Positions 1 to 8,359 of a DNA stretch of 64,000 bases are shown one piece after another. Both the position numbers and the translations under genes were made by a program. Within the stretch, counting starts at the first letter, position 1. Every line of letters begins with the position of its first letter. Below the pieces are notes generated by a model, which searched no databases, was not told the DNA's origin, and worked only from the letters and a program-made list of their open reading frames with translations. Source of the stretch: Mariluticola halotolerans (lineage in GTDB: Bacteria; Pseudomonadota; Alphaproteobacteria; Rhizobiales; Devosiaceae); contig NZ_CP090960.1 in NCBI RefSeq assembly GCF_021611515.1, positions 3,144,001 to 3,208,000 on the forward strand. The letters are read 5' to 3'.

Positions 1-1
1 G

Positions 2-373
2 GAAGATCTCGATACGGCTGACATTGCTGCGATCCGTCGGGCCGATATCCGTCTGGGGCTAAGCACCCATGATCATGCTGAACTGGACCGGGCGCTGTCG
101 TTCGCCCCCGATTATATTGCGCTTGGTCCGGTTTACCCCACCATTCTCAAGAAGATGAAATGGCACCAGCAGGGGCTGGAAAAGCTGACGGAATGGAAGG
201 GACTAATCGGCGGCATACCGCTTGTCGCCATCGGGGGCATGCGCGTTGACCGGGCAGAAGGTGCCTTTGCGGCGGGGGCGGATATTGTTTCGGTTGTCAC
301 CGATATCACCCTTAATTCTGACCCTGAGACGCAGGTGAAACGCTGGCGCGATGTGACGAGGCCTGTCCAATGA
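2..373 (+). CDS. thiE: Thiamine-phosphate synthase, C-terminal part (cut by window start)
   Basis: The last 123 residues of ThiE, which joins hydroxymethylpyrimidine diphosphate to the thiazole phosphate in the cytoplasm. The visible part has the TIM-barrel signatures GLSTHD, YIALGPVYPT and IGGM, in the order expected of the family. The start lies upstream of the window, so neither promoter nor possible TPP riboswitch can be judged. The stop overlaps the next start as ATGA, showing translational coupling with thiF. The loop after GPVYPT reads ILKKMKW; it is probably the mobile diphosphate-binding loop. Identification is firm from motifs and from the thiF, thiY and tenA neighbours. Confidence 0.93.
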   Translation, partial: EDLDTADIAAIRRADIRLGLSTHDHAELDRALSFAPDYIALGPVYPTILKKMKWHQQGLEKLTEWKGLIGGIPLVAIGGMRVDRAEGAFAAGADIVSVVTDITLNSDPETQVKRWRDVTRPVQ

Positions 374-1356
374 GCCGCTATCTGCGTCAGGAGATATTGC
401 CGCAAGTCGGCGTTGCGGGGCAGGCGCGGCTTGGTGCGGCCCATGTGCTTGTGGTCGGTGCCGGTGGTCTGGGTTGCCCGGCGCTGCAATATCTTGTGGC
501 GGCGGGTGTGGGCCGGGTGCGCCTTGTCGATGGTGACACGGTTGCAGTGTCGAACCTGCACCGGCAAACGCTCTATCGTGAAAACCAGACCGGGATGCTG
601 AAGGTGGCGGCGGCTACGCAAAACCTGCAGGCGCTGAACAGCGATTGTATTATCAGCCCGGTTGCCAGTCCGCTGACGCCGGCCAATGTCGACGAACTGC
701 TTGTCGGTGTCGATATCGTTCTCGATTGTGCGGACAGTTTTGCCGCCAGCTATATCCTTTCGGATGCGTGCTGTGCCAAAGGCCTGCCGCTGATTTCGGC
801 GTCAGCCTTGGGTTTGAGCGGTTATGCCGCCGGGTTTTGCGGCGGCGGGCCCTCTTTGCGGGCGGTTTTTCCCGATCTGCCGGCACGGGCGGCCACGTGC
901 GCGAGTGCCGGCATTCTGGGGCCCGTGGTGGGCATGATGGGGGTGATGCAGGCCCAAATGGCGCTTGGCCAAATACTCGAACTTTCGCCATCGCCCCTGG
1001 GGCAGATGGTGACATTCGACCTGGCCACTTACCGGTTGGGTGGCTTCCGGTTTGACGGGGCGCCTGAGCCGAAAGCTGAAGGTTTGGCCTTCATTGCACC
1101 CGAAACAATCGCGCCGGGTGATTTCGTTGTGGAGCTGCGCGCGACCGACGAAGCTCCAGTATCGGTGACCCCGAATGCGCTTCGCGCCAGCGTTGACCAG
1201 TTTACCCCCGATGGCCCGAGACCATTACCCGGTCAGCGGGCGGTTTTGTGTTGCCGCTCCGGCCTTCGGTCGTGGCAGGCAGCGCGCCGGCTTCAAGCCT
1301 ACTGGCCCGGGGAAATAGTTCTTATTGCACTGGGCGATACGCCCCCAACGACCTGA
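370..1356 (+). CDS. thiF: ThiF/MoeB-family sulfur-carrier adenylyltransferase with rhodanese-like tail
   Basis: A 328-residue E1-like enzyme. The nucleotide loop GAGGLG is at residues 30-35, followed by VRLVDGDTVAVSNLHRQ, the Asp- and Arg-containing stretch that binds ATP and adenylates the C-terminal glycine of ThiS. The conserved Cys region TCASAGILGP follows. The last 40 residues contain CRSG (Cys295), the active-site loop form of a shortened rhodanese domain, which could pass persulfide sulfur. It overlaps thiE by 4 bases and is followed at once by thiY, so ThiF is a better assignment than MoeB. I see no clear paired CxxC zinc motifs, which occur in many MoeB/ThiF proteins. Confidence 0.9.
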   Translation: MSRYLRQEILPQVGVAGQARLGAAHVLVVGAGGLGCPALQYLVAAGVGRVRLVDGDTVAVSNLHRQTLYRENQTGMLKVAAATQNLQALNSDCIISPVASPLTPANVDELLVGVDIVLDCADSFAASYILSDACCAKGLPLISASALGLSGYAAGFCGGGPSLRAVFPDLPARAATCASAGILGPVVGMMGVMQAQMALGQILELSPSPLGQMVTFDLATYRLGGFRFDGAPEPKAEGLAFIAPETIAPGDFVVELRATDEAPVSVTPNALRASVDQFTPDGPRPLPGQRAVLCCRSGLRSWQAARRLQAYWPGEIVLIALGDTPPTT

Positions 1357-1367
1357 GAGGTTTTTTC

Positions 1368-2303
1368 ATGAAAGTTCTGCTGTTTTTCGTTGCGCTTCTA
1401 TATGCAACCCCGGTGTTTGCTGCCGACAAGATGACGCTTTTGCTCGACTGGTTCGTCAATCCGGACCACGGGCCGATCATTGTCGCGCAAGAGAAAGGGT
1501 ATTTTGCAGAGCAGGGGCTCGAAGTTAAAATCATTGCGCCCGCCGATCCATCCGATCCGCCGAAAATGGTGGCTGCGGGCAAGGGCGATCTGGCCATTTC
1601 CTATCAACCGCAACTGCATTTGCTGCGTCATGAAGGCCTGCCCTTGCGGCGCGTGGGGACACTGATAGCGACCCCGCTGAACTGCCTGCTGGTGCTGGAG
1701 GATGGACCTATCCAGTCTCCAGCCGACCTTAAGGGCAAAAAAATTGGCTATTCGGTTGGTGGTGTTGAAGAGGCGGTGTTGAACACCATTCTGGATGGTC
1801 ACGGACTGACGCTGGCCGATGTCGAGCTGGTGAATGTGAACTTCTCGCTGTCGCCCGCGCTGATGTCCGGTCAGGTGGATGCGGTGATTGGTGCCTACCG
1901 TAATTTTGAATTGAACCAGATGGATATCGAGGGGGTGCCGGGGCGCTGCTTTTATGTTGAGGAAGCCGGGGTGCCCACATATGACGAGCTGATCTATGTC
2001 GCCAATCCCGAGACCATGGACGCTGAAATGATTGGCCGCTTTCTCGAGGCAACGGCCAAGGCAGTGCGTTTTATTGTCAATCACCCGGAAGAGAGCTGGG
2101 CTGTTTTTGCGGCGTCGTCTGTCGAACTGCAGGATGAATTGAACAAGCGTGCCTGGGCCGACACCTTGCCGCGTTTTGCCTTACGCCCGGCAGCGCTGGA
2201 TTATGGTCGCTATGCCCGGTTTGAGGCGTTCCTGTTCGAGGCCGGGCTTGTGCCGGCGCAGAATGCTATTGCCGATATAGCCATTGATGTGAGCGCGAAA
2301 TGA
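1368..2303 (+). CDS. thiY: Thiamine-precursor ABC transporter, periplasmic binding protein (NMT1/THI5-like)
   Basis: A 311-residue periplasmic protein. The start at 1368 gives a clean signal peptide (MKVLLFFVALLYATPVFA, cleavage near residue 18) and follows the AGAGG ribosome site at 1355-1359; an upstream in-frame ATG would run back into thiF and lacks a signal. The mature start (KMTLLLDWFVNPDHGPI) is typical of NMT1/THI5-like proteins, which in ThiXYZ systems bind formylaminopyrimidine or related thiamine pyrimidine precursors. The adjoining tenA, thiZ and thiX support that role. The ligand itself is inferred; nitrate, sulfonate and riboflavin binders share the fold. Confidence 0.9.
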   Translation: MKVLLFFVALLYATPVFAADKMTLLLDWFVNPDHGPIIVAQEKGYFAEQGLEVKIIAPADPSDPPKMVAAGKGDLAISYQPQLHLLRHEGLPLRRVGTLIATPLNCLLVLEDGPIQSPADLKGKKIGYSVGGVEEAVLNTILDGHGLTLADVELVNVNFSLSPALMSGQVDAVIGAYRNFELNQMDIEGVPGRCFYVEEAGVPTYDELIYVANPETMDAEMIGRFLEATAKAVRFIVNHPEESWAVFAASSVELQDELNKRAWADTLPRFALRPAALDYGRYARFEAFLFEAGLVPAQNAIADIAIDVSAK

Positions 2304-2989
2304 CCGACGTGCCAGACTATGGAAAAACCTTTGCGCTCTGGCGCGCGGGGGCGGGCACAACATGGCAGGGGTATACCTGCCATGGCTTTGTCGAAGGCCT
2401 TGCCGATGGCCGTTTGCCGCAGAAAGCCTTTCTCCATTATCTCGTGCAGGACTATGTGTTTCTGGTGCATTTCTCCCGCGCGTGGGCGCTGGGCGTGGTG
2501 AAATCTGAAACGCTTGGCGAAATGAAAACCTGCGCGACAACCGTCGATGCGTTGGTCAACCATGAGATGTCGCTTCACGTTTCAACCTGTGCCGCGGCGA
2601 GTATTTCGGAAGAAGCGCTGTTTGCGGCGGCTGAGGAAGTGGAGAACCTTGCCTATACCCGTTATGTGCTGGATGCAGGGGTGTCGGGTGACTTTCTCGA
2701 CTTGATGGCAGCGCTTGCGCCTTGCGTTTTCGGCTATGGCGAGATTGGCGCACGCCTGGCAAAAACTGCTGCTCCAGATACACCCTATGGCGAGTGGATA
2801 TCGACCTATGGGGGACCGGATTATCAAGATGTGTGCCGCACTGTTGGTGCGATGATTGATGGCGCGGTGCAGCGGCGGCTTGGTGCCGAACCCGCTGATG
2901 CGGCGCGATGGCCGCAGCTGCAGGTCCGGTTCACCAGGGCGACCGCGCTGGAAGTGGGGTTTTGGGATATGGGGCTGCGCGGCGCATGA
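2300..2989 (+). CDS. tenA: TenA-family aminopyrimidine aminohydrolase (thiaminase II)
   Basis: A 229-residue all-helical TenA protein. It keeps the residues known in the family: Asp51 in LVQDYVFL, the catalytic Cys142 in LAPCVFGYGEIG, Tyr146, and the C-terminal Glu218 in ALEVGFW. TenA of this class hydrolyses aminomethyl-HMP to hydroxymethylpyrimidine for thiamine salvage. It overlaps thiY by ATGA and thiZ by four bases, so importer and processing enzyme are co-translated. It has the Cys-type active site, not the Cys-less TenA_E type. Confidence 0.95.
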   Translation: MTDVPDYGKTFALWRAGAGTTWQGYTCHGFVEGLADGRLPQKAFLHYLVQDYVFLVHFSRAWALGVVKSETLGEMKTCATTVDALVNHEMSLHVSTCAAASISEEALFAAAEEVENLAYTRYVLDAGVSGDFLDLMAALAPCVFGYGEIGARLAKTAAPDTPYGEWISTYGGPDYQDVCRTVGAMIDGAVQRRLGAEPADAARWPQLQVRFTRATALEVGFWDMGLRGA

Positions 2990-3714
2990 ATGGGGCACCC
3001 GGAATTTCCTTGTCCGGCACCCATGCTCTTGATGGTGCGGTGTTGTTCGGGCCGTTGACGCTTGAAATTCCGGGTGGGCAATGGACGTGTCTGCTTGGCC
3101 CGTCCGGCGTTGGCAAGACGACGATTTTGCGCTTGCTACTGGGGCTGGAAACCGGGGGCGTTTTTACCGGTTCGCTGGTCGCTGCGGACGGTCTGCCTTT
3201 GGCCGGGCGGATCAGCTATATGGCGCAATCGGATTTGCTTTTGCCCTGGCTGAATGTGCTTGAAAATATTGTTTGTGGTGCGCGCTTGCGCGGCGAAAAG
3301 CCGGACATGGATCGGGCATTCTCGCTTCTCGAACGGGTGGGGCTTGCCGCCCATAGTAGCAAAAAGCCGGTGCAACTCTCCGGGGGGATGCGGCAGCGCA
3401 CGGCGCTCGCCCGCACTTTGATGGAGGACCGGCCGATCGTGTTGCTGGACGAACCTTTTTCTGCGCTCGATGCGGGAACGCGTGCTGACATGCAGGAATT
3501 GTCAGCGGAAGTTCTTCAGGGAAAAACCGTGTTTCTGGTGACGCACGATCCTGCAGAAGCAAGCCGGTTGGGTCACAAAATCATGGTCATGTCGGCGGGC
3601 GGAATGACGGCTTGGGAGGTGCCGGATATGGCGCCAATTCGGGATGTTGCCGCGCCCGAGACGCTGGCGTGTCAGGCGGCGCTATTGACCCATTTGCGTG
3701 CGGCGGCTGTATGA
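2986..3714 (+). CDS. thiZ: Thiamine-precursor ABC transporter, ATP-binding protein
   Basis: A 242-residue ABC ATPase. Walker A GPSGVGKT is at residues 38-45, the signature LSGGMRQ at 131-137, and Walker B VLLDEP near 152-157 with the SALD D-loop and a switch His in VTHDP. The start at 2986 overlaps the tenA stop; longer readings would run through tenA. It powers the ThiX permease for import of pyrimidine precursors. Sequence alone cannot separate it from nitrate/taurine-type ATPases; the operon decides. Confidence 0.9.
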   Translation: MNGAPGISLSGTHALDGAVLFGPLTLEIPGGQWTCLLGPSGVGKTTILRLLLGLETGGVFTGSLVAADGLPLAGRISYMAQSDLLLPWLNVLENIVCGARLRGEKPDMDRAFSLLERVGLAAHSSKKPVQLSGGMRQRTALARTLMEDRPIVLLDEPFSALDAGTRADMQELSAEVLQGKTVFLVTHDPAEASRLGHKIMVMSAGGMTAWEVPDMAPIRDVAAPETLACQAALLTHLRAAAV

Positions 3715-4475
3715 AATATCTCAATTTATTGGCGGTGACCCTGTTCGGGCTGATGTTGTGGCAGGCGGTCGTCTGGCTCACGGGCGCGCCACCATTTATT
3801 TTGCCGTCACCGCAGCGTGTGGCGATGGCGATGTTTACCAGCCGCGCGCTTATTGCCGAAAATGCCCTTGTGACGGGCGTTGAAGTTTTGCTCGGTCTGT
3901 TGATCGGCACGGGGCTGGGGATGGCGACAGCAATCCATCTGGCGCTATCGCCGCTTGCGCGACGCCTTGTTCTGCCATTGCTGATTTTCACACAGGCGGT
4001 GCCCGTCTTTGCACTCGCGCCAATCCTGACCCTCTGGTTCGGTTATGGCATGGCGTCCAAAGTCGTCATGGCGATCTTCATTATCTATTTTCCGGTGACC
4101 TCGTCATTTTATGACGGGCTGTCGCGGACAGATCAGGGCTGGCTCGATCTGGCCCGGACCATGGGCGCAAAGCGGGGGCGGGTTGTTTGGCACATTCGCA
4201 TTCCCGCCGCTCTGCCAGCACTGGGCACGGGGTTGCGGCTCGCGGCAGTCTACGCCCCGATAGGGGCAGTTATTGGCGAATGGGTGGGGGCGTCAAAAGG
4301 GCTTGGCTACCTCATGCTGTTTGCCAATGGTCGGGCCAAGACAGATCTGATGTTCGCCAGCCTCATTGTTCTGGCGATAATGGCAATCACGCTCCATTGG
4401 CTTGTCGGTCTGCTGGCGCGGCGGTTGGAAGAGTATGCCCGTCCGGGTGCTGCGCGGGTATCCGGTCTTGTTTGA
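3711..4475 (+). CDS. thiX: Thiamine-precursor ABC transporter, permease
   Basis: A 254-residue inner-membrane protein of the BPD_transp_1 family with about six hydrophobic segments. The EAA coupling loop is visible as DLARTMGAKRGRVVWHIRIPAALP. The start at 3711 overlaps thiZ (ATGA). It is the last gene of the thiamine run and ends 30 bases before the convergent cupin gene, with no strong terminator between them. Confidence 0.9.
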   Translation: MKYLNLLAVTLFGLMLWQAVVWLTGAPPFILPSPQRVAMAMFTSRALIAENALVTGVEVLLGLLIGTGLGMATAIHLALSPLARRLVLPLLIFTQAVPVFALAPILTLWFGYGMASKVVMAIFIIYFPVTSSFYDGLSRTDQGWLDLARTMGAKRGRVVWHIRIPAALPALGTGLRLAAVYAPIGAVIGEWVGASKGLGYLMLFANGRAKTDLMFASLIVLAIMAITLHWLVGLLARRLEEYARPGAARVSGLV

Positions 4476-4504
4476 TTGTCTGGGGTGGCGCGCTTTTCTG
4501 GCAT

Positions 4505-5161
4505 TCAATTCCGCGCCGACAATTGGTCTGGCAGGCCGGTTTCGCTGAATGGATGATAGAGCACGGCGCGTGGTTTGGCGGCCTCTTCGGCAGATGAGGC
4601 AATGAATGATGTTTGTCCGCCGGAGAGGCTGGCGGGCAACACCATGATGCGGATAAAGGTGTTTTCGCCCGAATTAATATTGGTGCCGACAACCCATTCT
4701 ACGCCGGATTCGAACCACGCCTTACCTTGTTCGATACGGGACTTAACGCCGTTCAACTCTGCCAATAGCACCCCCTGGGTCAGCCATCTTATGCCGGGCC
4801 CTGCGTGGCGATGGCGGGGCGTTTGGGCACCGCTGGGCGAGGATACAGCGTCAGCGCGGAGGATATGTTTTTCGCGAGGGTCGATACTGATGGGAGCAGA
4901 CAGCTCGAGAGTTACCAGGTTGTCAGGAGGCGTGGCACAGTCGGCGTTCGCAAATTCAAACAGCCAACCATTTCCTTTGACGCAAGCATTTGCAAACACG
5001 AACTGTCCTTCGCCAGCCTTTACAATATCAGTGTTGCCATTGTGCTCGATGGCGACAGGATCGTCTGCCGCATATACGTACCACACCGTTCCCGGTGCCG
5101 GGCTGAACCCGCTGGGGGCTTTGAAGACATACGCTGCCAATCGGCACGTGATATCGGTCAT
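4505..5161 (-). CDS. Cupin-fold protein of unknown function
   Basis: 218 residues, probably cytosolic (no signal peptide). The sequence is rich in beta-strand stretches and contains TPRHRHAGPGIRWLTQGVL, which looks like a cupin metal-binding motif (two His) followed by a conserved Gly/Trp turn. I do not recognise a characterised family. It is translationally coupled (ATGA at 5158-5161) to the upstream arylformamidase-like hydrolase and is divergent from the enolase-family operon starting at 6205. It may act on the same unknown substrate or be a small-molecule-binding accessory protein. Confidence 0.6.
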   Translation of the reverse strand: MTDITCRLAAYVFKAPSGFSPAPGTVWYVYAADDPVAIEHNGNTDIVKAGEGQFVFANACVKGNGWLFEFANADCATPPDNLVTLELSAPISIDPREKHILRADAVSSPSGAQTPRHRHAGPGIRWLTQGVLLAELNGVKSRIEQGKAWFESGVEWVVGTNINSGENTFIRIMVLPASLSGGQTSFIASSAEEAAKPRAVLYHPFSETGLPDQLSARN

Positions 5162-6030
5162 TTCGCACAGCTCTGCTTTGTGATGGCGCGGCCGAGGGGG
5201 CTATTGGCGTCGAGCAGCAGGTTCACGATGTCAAAATGTCCGAAATCGGGCAGGGTGTGCACCTCAGCGATGATGCCATTGCGATGTAAATGGTGCGCGT
5301 AGCGATAAGTCTGGTCGATCCAGTGCCATGGCTCCTGTCCGCCCACAAAAAGGGTAACCGCTGCTTTTACCTGAACAGGGCGACGCTCAACATTGCGGCG
5401 CGCGATCGTATCCGCCGTCAGTTTTAACTGCTCGTTGACGCTGGTCTTTTGTGCGGGTGTCGGGTCGTAGATGCCGCTTATCGCAACGGCGCCGCGAATA
5501 AAGGCCGGATCAATGTCTCGTTTCACCCAGTCCGCGGCCAGCGCTTCGGCCACCAGATGCGCACCCGCTGAATGGCCTGAAATGGTTATGTTGTTTGCAT
5601 CTCCGCCATATTCGCCAATGTGTCGGTGTACCCATTCCAGGCCGTTGAGCGCAGATTCAGCGACCTCATCCAATGAAGAATCCGGGCATAGCTCATAATT
5701 GGCGATGACGGTGGTGATGCCCTGTTCCGTCAGCATTCCGGCAATATAGGCAAAGTTCTGCTTGTCTTGCGCGCGCCAATATCCGCCGTGGTAAAATACG
5801 TGAACGGGTGCTGGCCCGGACACATTGGCTGGATAGATATCCAGTGTGTGCAAAGGGTGGGGGCCGAAGGCGACATCGCGATGCTGGGGCAAATTTTCCA
5901 GCGCTGCCGTATTGGCGGGGTCGCGAGTGGTTCGTGAGGCAGAAAAATCCGGGAAAGCCTTTTGAGGATTGTACTGGAACTCATGCTCATCAGGTGTAAG
6001 ATCGATCCAGATTGGTCGGATATCTGACAT
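5158..6030 (-). CDS. Alpha/beta hydrolase of the arylformamidase (kynurenine formamidase-like) group
   Basis: 290 residues. The oxyanion motif HGGYWRAQDK and the nucleophile elbow GHSAGAH (Ser) are characteristic of N-formylkynurenine formamidase-type esterases; the catalytic His is in FGHFDI near the C-terminus. No tryptophan-degradation genes are nearby, so the natural substrate is unlikely to be formylkynurenine; an ester or amide bond in a peptide-like or sugar-amide compound is plausible. Divergent from the 6205 operon, with a palindrome at 6136-6155 in the shared promoter region. Confidence 0.75.
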   Translation of the reverse strand: MSDIRPIWIDLTPDEHEFQYNPQKAFPDFSASRTTRDPANTAALENLPQHRDVAFGPHPLHTLDIYPANVSGPAPVHVFYHGGYWRAQDKQNFAYIAGMLTEQGITTVIANYELCPDSSLDEVAESALNGLEWVHRHIGEYGGDANNITISGHSAGAHLVAEALAADWVKRDIDPAFIRGAVAISGIYDPTPAQKTSVNEQLKLTADTIARRNVERRPVQVKAAVTLFVGGQEPWHWIDQTYRYAHHLHRNGIIAEVHTLPDFGHFDIVNLLLDANSPLGRAITKQSCAK

Positions 6031-6135
6031 TTTCGTACCACTCTCCAGCGCTCATTTGGGGCCAATGTAGGCGAGTTTTTCAATAAAATTAAACTTGCCC
6101 CTTGCTCATCGCACAAAAAATGGTTCAGATATAGT

Positions 6136-6155
6136 CCATATTTGGTTGGATATGG
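6136..6155. promoter_or_regulatory. Candidate operator between divergent hydrolase and enolase operons
   Basis: The inverted repeat CCATAT-N8-ATATGG lies in the only intergenic space shared by the 6030 (-) and 6205 (+) genes, 49 bases before the TTG start of the latter. Its size and position suit a dimeric regulator such as the GntR protein encoded at 14429-15142. No binding evidence. Confidence 0.4.
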
Positions 6156-6204
6156 CTCGGGTGCTTCCGACCATGTTTCAGAGTGTCTTTGAGGAGAGCG
6201 TCGT

Positions 6205-7338
6205 TTGAAGATCAGCGCCATTGAATTCATCGCACTAAGTGTGCCCCTGGGTGCTGGTAAGGCCTATGGCATGTCCAAATCCCTTGCTGGCGGTCGCCAG
6301 TCCACGCTGGTGCGCATGACGCTTGAGGATGGCACTCATGGTTATGGTGAAGCCTGGGGCATGCCGGCCGTCAACAAGGCGTATTTGCCGTTTTTGGCGG
6401 ACTATCTCGAGGGCAGCGATGTTTTTGATGTGGAGCATGTCTATGGCCGCATCCTGGCGCGGCATTATCACTTCGGTGTTCAGAACGGCATGATGCACGC
6501 CATCAGCGGTATCGATATGGCGGCCAAGGATGCGCAGGGTAAATTGCTGGGGTTGCCGGTTTCCAAATTGTTGGGTGGGCAGCGTCAGGCCTCTGTCCCC
6601 ATTTATGCCTCAGGCGGGTATCTCACGGAAACGCCGGAAGAGGATTACCGTCCGCAGATAGAACGAATGGCCGAGGCCGGGCACCGGGCAATCAAGATCA
6701 AGATCGGGTTGAATCCGGAGAGTGATGAAATGCGCGTTCGGCTCGCCCGCGAGCTGTTGGGGCCTGATGTCGAAATCTATGCCGACATCAATACCAATTA
6801 CACATGTGACATTGCTCTGGAGAGCATGAAAAGGTTGGAGCCATATGGCCTGGGGTGGCTGGAGGAACCTCTCAGTCCACAGGATTTCGATGGTTACAGT
6901 CGCCTGCGTGCGCGTGCGACCATGCCGATCGCAACCGGCGAGGCCCTTTACACTGTCCATGATTTCAAACGTCTGGTCGATTGCGGTGGCGCGGATGTGC
7001 TGCAGCCTGATCTTTCGCTGTGTGGTGGATTCTGGCAGGGACGCAAGATCGCGGAACTGGCGCAGGTCAATCATTTGCGGTTGTCTCCGCATGTGTGGGG
7101 CGGTGCTGTGGGGCTGGCGGCAGCCTTGCATTTCATTTCCTCGTTGGCGGTTTTCCCGCATGCCGACAACATCCCCAAGCCAGTCTTGCTTGAATATGAT
7201 CTGGGTGAGAACCCGCTGCGCACGCAGCTGCTGAAGACCTCGCTTGACGTGGTCGACGGCAGAATTTCCGTGCCGGAGGGGCCAGGGCTCGGGATAGAGA
7301 TCAATGAGGAGGCCCTGAGCCGCTATGCTGTCTCCTGA
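6205..7338 (+). CDS. Mandelate racemase/muconate lactonizing enzyme family protein (MR subgroup)
   Basis: 377 residues, enolase superfamily. Catalytic KxK is Lys164-Ile-Lys166; metal ligands Asp194, Glu220 and Glu246 are in DINTN, WLEEP and GEALY; the second catalytic base is His296 in PHVWGG. His here, not Lys, places it with the mandelate racemase/sugar-acid dehydratase subgroup and argues against dipeptide epimerase despite the peptide-type transporter next door. The start is TTG at 6205, preceded by GAGGAG at 6191-6196; there is no better ATG. First gene of a transport and catabolism operon; substrate unknown. Confidence 0.85.
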   Translation: MKISAIEFIALSVPLGAGKAYGMSKSLAGGRQSTLVRMTLEDGTHGYGEAWGMPAVNKAYLPFLADYLEGSDVFDVEHVYGRILARHYHFGVQNGMMHAISGIDMAAKDAQGKLLGLPVSKLLGGQRQASVPIYASGGYLTETPEEDYRPQIERMAEAGHRAIKIKIGLNPESDEMRVRLARELLGPDVEIYADINTNYTCDIALESMKRLEPYGLGWLEEPLSPQDFDGYSRLRARATMPIATGEALYTVHDFKRLVDCGGADVLQPDLSLCGGFWQGRKIAELAQVNHLRLSPHVWGGAVGLAAALHFISSLAVFPHADNIPKPVLLEYDLGENPLRTQLLKTSLDVVDGRISVPEGPGLGIEINEEALSRYAVS

Positions 7339-8359
7339 TACCATGCCCGAGAAACCCGCAGCGAACGCCGTGCTTTCGGTGCGCGATCTCAAAACCCATT
7401 TTTTCACCGATGTTGGTGTCATCAAGGCGGTCAACGGGGTCAGTCTGAGCATACGCGAAGGTGAGACCTTGGCCATTGTCGGCGAATCCGGCTCGGGAAA
7501 ATCGGTCACCGGGCTGACCGTGATGCGGCTATTGGAAAGAACCAGTGCCCGGGTGGTCGATGGCGAGATCACATTCGTCAATCGCGATGGCAGGCTTATG
7601 GATCTACTGAGCTTGTCGGATGCGGAGATGGAGCGGGTGCGTGGGCATGACATTGCGATGATCTTTCAGGATCCGATGTCGAGCCTCAACCCTGTTTTCA
7701 CGATTGGCGACCAGATTGCCGAACCGATCCGCATCCATCAGCATCTTGATAAAAAGCAGGCGCGAGCCAAAGCGCTGGATCTGCTGACCCAGGTCGGTAT
7801 TTCGGATCCAGAAAGCCGCATTGACGCCTATCCGCATCAGCTTTCCGGCGGCATGCGTCAGCGGGTCATGATAGCGGTGGCGCTGGCTTGCGACCCGCGC
7901 TTGCTGATCGCTGATGAGCCGACCACGGCGCTTGATGTGACCATTCAGGCCCAGATTATCGCCCTGCTGAAAACGTTGCAGGAAGAGCGTCAGATGGCCA
8001 TGATTTTTGTCACCCATGATCTGAAGCTTGTTGACGAAATCGCCGACCGCGTCGCCGTGATGTATGCCAGTCAGGTTGTTGAGGAAGGGCCGGTGCATGA
8101 GGTTCTGGCCCGCCCGCGCCATCCATACACCCAGGCGTTACTTGAATGTATTCCCGGTGGTCGTCCCGGGGCAGTGGCGCGCGAGCTGAAACCTATTCCT
8201 GGGGCTTTGCCCAATCCGCTTTCGCCCCCTGAGGGGTGCCGGTTCCATCCGCGCTGTAGGCATGCCGCAGAAATTTGCACTAGTGGCGCCCCCGAACTTG
8301 ATGCGGTGACCCCAGATCATGTGACGCGCTGTTTGCGCTGGAAGGAGTTGGCGCAATGA
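7325..8359 (+). CDS. Peptide/opine-type ABC transporter ATP-binding protein (DppD-like)
   Basis: 344 residues. Walker A GESGSGKS, signature LSGGMRQR, Walker B LLIADEPTTALD, and a C-terminal oligopeptide/dipeptide ATPase extension with HPYTQALL and the Cys-rich CRFHPRC region that can hold an Fe-S cluster in DppD proteins. The start at 7325 overlaps the enolase gene by 14 bases and uses GAGGAGG at 7307-7313; ATG 7343 is the alternative. It pairs with the next gene as a heterodimeric ATPase for the permeases at 12564-14381. Confidence 0.9.
   Translation: MLSPDTMPEKPAANAVLSVRDLKTHFFTDVGVIKAVNGVSLSIREGETLAIVGESGSGKSVTGLTVMRLLERTSARVVDGEITFVNRDGRLMDLLSLSDAEMERVRGHDIAMIFQDPMSSLNPVFTIGDQIAEPIRIHQHLDKKQARAKALDLLTQVGISDPESRIDAYPHQLSGGMRQRVMIAVALACDPRLLIADEPTTALDVTIQAQIIALLKTLQEERQMAMIFVTHDLKLVDEIADRVAVMYASQVVEEGPVHEVLARPRHPYTQALLECIPGGRPGAVARELKPIPGALPNPLSPPEGCRFHPRCRHAAEICTSGAPELDAVTPDHVTRCLRWKELAQ

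Noticed and set aside
6205-7338. Dipeptide epimerase, suggested by the peptide-type ABC neighbours
   Set aside because: Dipeptide epimerases have Lys as second catalytic base; this protein has His296 in PHVWGG.
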